DNA of 8,903 nucleotides from an uncultured Phycisphaerales bacterium (GTDB lineage: Bacteria; Planctomycetota; Phycisphaerae; UBA1845; CAIVHJ01): contig CAIVHJ010000025.1 of NCBI GenBank assembly GCA_903905665.1, positions 1 to 8,903 on the forward strand, given 5' to 3'. Position numbers and translations under genes: made by a program. This document shows, piece after piece, positions 6,218 to 8,903 of the stretch (within the stretch, counting starts at the first letter, position 1; every line of letters begins with the position of its first letter). The notes under the pieces are model-generated. The model saw nothing but the letters and a program-made list of their open reading frames with translations. It did not search any database and was not told the origin of the DNA.

Positions 6218-7630
6218 GTGACAACAAATGCAGGATCATTTTCCGGTTCTCTCGACCGAGGATTCCCGCGAACCTTTTGGGTCGCCAACACAGTGGAGCT
6301 GTTTGAGCGTGCGGCTTATTTCGGCATGTACATCACGCTCATGCGGTATTTGAATCAGGTCATCGGATTCACCGATCAGCAATGCGGTCTCATCATCGCA
6401 TGTTTTTCGGGCGTTTTGTATTTTCTTCCCACGTTTACTGGTATTTGGGCGGACCAGTATGGTTATCGCCGCGCCCTCATGATCGCCTTTGGTTGTCAAA
6501 CTCTGGGTTATACGTTTTTGTGGTTGTCTCCCGATATCAAAATCGGTTCGTATGCGCAGTATACGCCCGCCATTGCTGTGCTGCTGAGCCTCACGTTCAT
6601 CATGATCGGCAGCGCTTTGGTCAAGCCGGTCATCTCAGGTACGGCGGCGAAATCCAGCAGCGCAGACAACCGCGCGCGGGCCATGTCCATCTTTTACATG
6701 GTCGTGAACATCGGAGCTTTTTCCGGAAAAATGTTGGCTGGAATCCTCAACGAAAAGCTGGGATTGCAACACATCAATCTTTACGCCGCCGGCATGGCCG
6801 TCCTGGCCTGGATTCTTGCTTTTCTGATGTATAAAGACCTGGACCGCCCGCAGTTGCATCGTCGCTTCGAGGACGTGCTGGAAGGTTTGTGGAAAGTCCT
6901 CTGTAATTTTCGCTTTATGATGCTGATTTTCATTGTCGCGTGTTTTTGGGCGATCCAGCAGCAGATGTATGCCTCGCTCCCGACTTATATCGAACGACTG
7001 CTGGGCAAGGGTCACAAACCTGAATGGCTTGCCAATATCAACCCGCTGGTCGTGGTGATTGCGGTAATTCCGTTGACGCATCTGATGCGGCGGGTGAAAC
7101 CGGAAACGTCCATCGGCGTGGGGATCGTGGTCATCACGTTTTCGACGTGGATAACCGCCATGCACCCCTGGGCTCAGCAGAACTGGGGTGATTCGGTCAA
7201 CTTTTTGTGGCGATTCCCGATTTCTACGCTGATTATGATAGTGAGCATCGGGATAGCATTCCAGGGCTTGTCGGAGTGTTTTTTGCAGCCGCGATTTTTG
7301 GAATACGTTTCCAAGCAGGCGCCGCCGGGCGAAGAAGGCATGTATCTGGGCTATCAGAATTTGACTTCTTTCTTTGCGAATTTTTTCGCGTTTTCCACCG
7401 CCGGGTTTTTGCTCAATCGTTACTGTCCCGACCCGCAGAAACTTCCCGCCGAACAACTCGCTCAATGGCAACAGGCCCTAGCGGGACAAAACGCCCTTCC
7501 TTCGGTTTATGCTCACGCTCATTACCTCTGGTTCTTTTATGTCGGAGTTGGAATTGTGGCGCTGGGGGCCTTGCTGGTGTTCAAATGCGTCACGACCGTT
7601 TTGGACAAGAGACAAATCGCCTCAGCCTGA
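6218..7630 (+). CDS. POT/PTR-family proton-coupled transporter (MFS)
   Basis: A 470-residue polytopic inner-membrane protein, rich in hydrophobic segments from about residue 20 to 462 and consistent with 12-14 helices. POT hallmarks are visible: ExxER in TM1 (E27-L-F-E30-R31, continuing AAYFG), the MFS loop GIWADQYGYRRAL at 75-87, a lysine equivalent to the conserved TM4 proton-coupling residue in SALVKPVISG (K136), and the PTR motif FYMVVNIG at 159-166. Classical members import di- and tripeptides with protons; this one is divergent (A32 and F35 replace the usual Phe and Tyr of ERFxYY), so the substrate is open. GTG 6218 is chosen because GAGG at 6204-6207 lies 10 bases upstream and the first helix follows at residue 20. 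The gap from fabZ (106 bp) has no obvious terminator. The Rieske gene follows after 27 bp. Confidence 0.85.
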   Translation: MTTNAGSFSGSLDRGFPRTFWVANTVELFERAAYFGMYITLMRYLNQVIGFTDQQCGLIIACFSGVLYFLPTFTGIWADQYGYRRALMIAFGCQTLGYTFLWLSPDIKIGSYAQYTPAIAVLLSLTFIMIGSALVKPVISGTAAKSSSADNRARAMSIFYMVVNIGAFSGKMLAGILNEKLGLQHINLYAAGMAVLAWILAFLMYKDLDRPQLHRRFEDVLEGLWKVLCNFRFMMLIFIVACFWAIQQQMYASLPTYIERLLGKGHKPEWLANINPLVVVIAVIPLTHLMRRVKPETSIGVGIVVITFSTWITAMHPWAQQNWGDSVNFLWRFPISTLIMIVSIGIAFQGLSECFLQPRFLEYVSKQAPPGEEGMYLGYQNLTSFFANFFAFSTAGFLLNRYCPDPQKLPAEQLAQWQQALAGQNALPSVYAHAHYLWFFYVGVGIVALGALLVFKCVTTVLDKRQIASA

Positions 7631-7657
7631 ACCGGCCCGATTTCACAAGGGATCAGG

Positions 7658-8005
7658 ATGTTTCAGAAAATCATTGATCTGAACCAGTGCCCATCCGGGT
7701 CTGTTCTCCGGATGCCCTGCGGAGAGAAAATGGTGGCGGTGTTTCACCTGACGAACCCTGATCGTTTCGTAGTGAGTGACTATCAATGCCCCCACGCCGG
7801 CGCCGACCTCACGGGTGGGCAACTGCGGCGGCACTACATCATTTGCCCTCAACATCAGTGGAAATTCGATTTGATCACGGGACATTGCGTGAGCGACGAT
7901 CAGGCGATTTTGCGCCGCTACGAGTGCCAAGTGATCGGGAACGAACTTCACGCCGATCTCGACCAGCCGCTTCCGATTTCGCCACCGGCACACTATAATT
8001 TCTAA
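7658..8005 (+). CDS. Stand-alone Rieske [2Fe-2S] protein
   Basis: A 115-residue soluble protein consisting of one Rieske domain. The cluster ligands are intact: C44-P-H46 in YQCPHAGADL and C63-P-Q-H66 in IICPQHQWKFDLITG, with 16 residues between H46 and C63. The fold also shows the C-terminal GNELHADL strand. There is no signal peptide, Tat motif or membrane anchor, so it resembles soluble Rieske ferredoxins (dioxygenase ferredoxin or NirD-like) rather than the cytochrome bc1 subunit. Such proteins carry electrons to oxygenases or serve as small accessory subunits; no oxygenase or nitrite reductase is in the window, so its partner is unknown. ATG 7658 has AAGGGA at 7647-7652 with 5-base spacing. 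It is 27 bp after the transporter and probably in the same transcript. Pairing with the upstream flavoprotein is possible but only inferred. Confidence 0.9.
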   Translation: MFQKIIDLNQCPSGSVLRMPCGEKMVAVFHLTNPDRFVVSDYQCPHAGADLTGGQLRRHYIICPQHQWKFDLITGHCVSDDQAILRRYECQVIGNELHADLDQPLPISPPAHYNF

Positions 8006-8021
8006 CAAGCTGGCTCAAAAG

Positions 8022-8072
8022 TGTGGCACAGGCCTCTGGCCTGTGAGCCACCGGCTGGAAGCCGGTGCCACA
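8022..8072. repeat. Double-hairpin dispersed repeat (REP-like) in the gap before the transaldolase gene
   Basis: Two adjacent hairpins, CACAGGCC/GGCCTGTG (8027-8034 with 8038-8045, loop TCT) and CACCGGCT/AGCCGGTG (8049-8056 with 8060-8067, loop GGA), are enclosed by TGTGGCA/TGCCACA (8022-8028 with 8066-8072). The whole can fold as a cloverleaf-like three-way structure. The 10-mer TGCCACAAAG ends the unit (8066-8075) and recurs at 8081-8090. On the minus strand it reads CGTGFQPVAHRPEACAT, a phrase seen repeatedly in planctomycete predicted proteins (from memory). The remainder of the 186-bp gap holds a short GGCGC/GCGCC hairpin at 8130-8143 and no gene. Confidence 0.8.
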
Positions 8073-8191
8073 AAGAAGAATGCCACAAAGAGTTTTTGAG
8101 ATAGCTTCTGAGAAAACGGCAGAGATTGGGGCGCGAATGCGCCACAGGCGAAAGATTGAATCACTCTTGAACTGGAGGACGGGGTGCATTT

Positions 8192-8842
8192 ATGAAATTT
8201 TTTCTTGACACGGCTAATTTAGATCAGATCAAAGCCGCTCACGACATGGGTTTGCTGGACGGTGTGACGACCAATCCGTCACTCGTGGCGAAAGAGGGCA
8301 AGGATTTCAAAACGCTCGTAAACGAAATCTGCAAGATTACGGCGGGTCCGGTTTCGGCGGAGGTCGTCAGCACCGAGTGCGAGGCTATGGTGCGCGAAGC
8401 CCGCGATCTGCGCAAAATTGCTTCCAACGTTGTCGTCAAGTTGCCCACCACCGCCGAGGGCATCAAAGCGCTCAAAATCTGTTCCACGGAAGGCATTTCG
8501 ATCAATATGACGCTGGTCTTCCAGCCGATTCAGGCCTTGATCGTCGCCAAGGTCGGCGCCGCGTTTTGCAGTCCGTTCATCGGGCGTCTCGACGACGTCG
8601 GCGAAGACGGAATGCAACTGATCCGCGACATTCGATTGATCTACGACAATTATGGTTTCCCGACGCAATTGCTGGCTGCCAGTTTGCGCCATCCGATGCA
8701 CGTGGTGGAGGCTGCGAAAATCGGCGCCGATATCGGCACGATGCCCTATGATGTGTTCCAGAAACTCTGGAAACACCCGCTCACCGACATCGGGCTAGAG
8801 CGATTTCTCTCCGACTGGAAGAAAACCGGCGCCAAACCGTAA
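8192..8842 (+). CDS. tal: Transaldolase of the small FSA/TalC family (often annotated fsa)
   Basis: A 216-residue cytoplasmic class I aldolase of the short transaldolase family, acting in the non-oxidative pentose phosphate pathway. Diagnostic segments are MKFFLDTANLDQIK with D6, GVTTNPSLV at 24-32, the Schiff-base lysine K83 in VVVKLPTTAEG, NMTLVF with T107, and SPFIGRLDD at 127-134. Aligned from memory to E. coli FsaA, the residues that separate fructose-6-phosphate aldolase from transaldolase read E57 (FsaA Gln59) and F129 (FsaA Tyr131). Both are the transaldolase state, so transaldolase activity is the better prediction. GGAGG at 8174-8178 lies 13 bases before the ATG, with a G-run nearer at 8181-8184. 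A repeat-filled 186-bp gap separates it from the Rieske gene, so it is probably a separate housekeeping unit not functionally tied to the lipid cluster. Confidence 0.92.
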   Translation: MKFFLDTANLDQIKAAHDMGLLDGVTTNPSLVAKEGKDFKTLVNEICKITAGPVSAEVVSTECEAMVREARDLRKIASNVVVKLPTTAEGIKALKICSTEGISINMTLVFQPIQALIVAKVGAAFCSPFIGRLDDVGEDGMQLIRDIRLIYDNYGFPTQLLAASLRHPMHVVEAAKIGADIGTMPYDVFQKLWKHPLTDIGLERFLSDWKKTGAKP

Positions 8843-8882
8843 TTTCAACTGGGATGTTGGTTTCGTCAAAATCGCGGCGACG

Positions 8883-8900
8883 CGCAGGCTAAAGCCTGCG
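8883..8900. repeat. Short palindromic repeat at the window end
   Basis: CGCAGGCT and AGCCTGCG form perfect 8-bp arms around AA, starting 40 bases after the transaldolase stop. No T-run is visible before the window ends. The phrase resembles dispersed GCAGGCT...AGCCTGC repeats common in Planctomycetota and Acidobacteria (from memory). It may be part of a longer element cut by the window edge, or could serve as the 3' end of the transaldolase mRNA. Confidence 0.6.
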
Positions 8901-8903
8901 GCT

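Noticed and set aside
6635..7471. 278-residue open frame on the minus strand
   Set aside because: It is antisense to the POT transporter, has no motifs, and its composition is typical of a codon shadow.
7875..8189. 104-residue minus-strand open frame containing GTGFQPV...RPEACAT
   Set aside because: The only recognisable part is the translated double-hairpin repeat; the rest is antisense to the Rieske gene.

Overview
The window reads as chromosomal DNA from a member of the Planctomycetota, possibly Phycisphaerae-like. This placement is inference from three signs: a small membrane protein ending in the [11 protein letters not shown]...CPECG zinc ribbon that is common in that phylum; interspersed palindromic and heptameric repeats of the kind that litter those genomes, including one whose minus strand translates to GTGFQPV...RPEACAT; and moderate GC with ATG/GTG starts. 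All eleven supported genes... ten in number when the partial first gene is counted, lie on the plus strand. No rRNA, tRNA, CRISPR array, transposase or phage gene was seen.

Layout. Positions 1-1850 hold the end of iorA and all of iorB, the two subunits of an indolepyruvate (aryl-pyruvate) ferredoxin oxidoreductase; they are separated by a short gap with a perfect 22-bp palindrome. Positions 1929-6111 form a tight, overlapping run: a small two-TM zinc-ribbon protein, a FabI-type enoyl-ACP reductase, a 4'-phosphopantetheinyl transferase (PPTase), a CrtI-like FAD oxidoreductase and a FabZ-type 3-hydroxyacyl-ACP dehydratase. Positions 6218-8005 hold a POT-family peptide-type transporter and a stand-alone Rieske protein. 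After a repeat-filled gap, 8192-8842 encodes a small transaldolase of the FSA/TalC family.

How the genes fit together. FabI, FabZ and a PPTase (which activates acyl carrier proteins) next to a CrtI-like oxidoreductase suggest a dedicated acyl-ACP pathway making an unusual lipid or polyene, rather than only housekeeping fatty acid synthesis. No ketosynthase, ketoreductase or carrier protein lies in the window, so the pathway is incomplete here. IorAB could supply an aryl-acetyl-CoA starter, but that link is speculative.

The most striking feature is that repeat DNA has been built into the proteins of this lipid cluster. FabI carries about 75 codons of in-frame repeat sequence in the middle of its Rossmann fold. 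The CrtI-like gene ends in an inverted copy of the same repeat, and the FabZ open frame begins with about 52 codons of related repeats. The FabI and FabZ segments contain the same two heptamer families in the same order and are read in the same frame.
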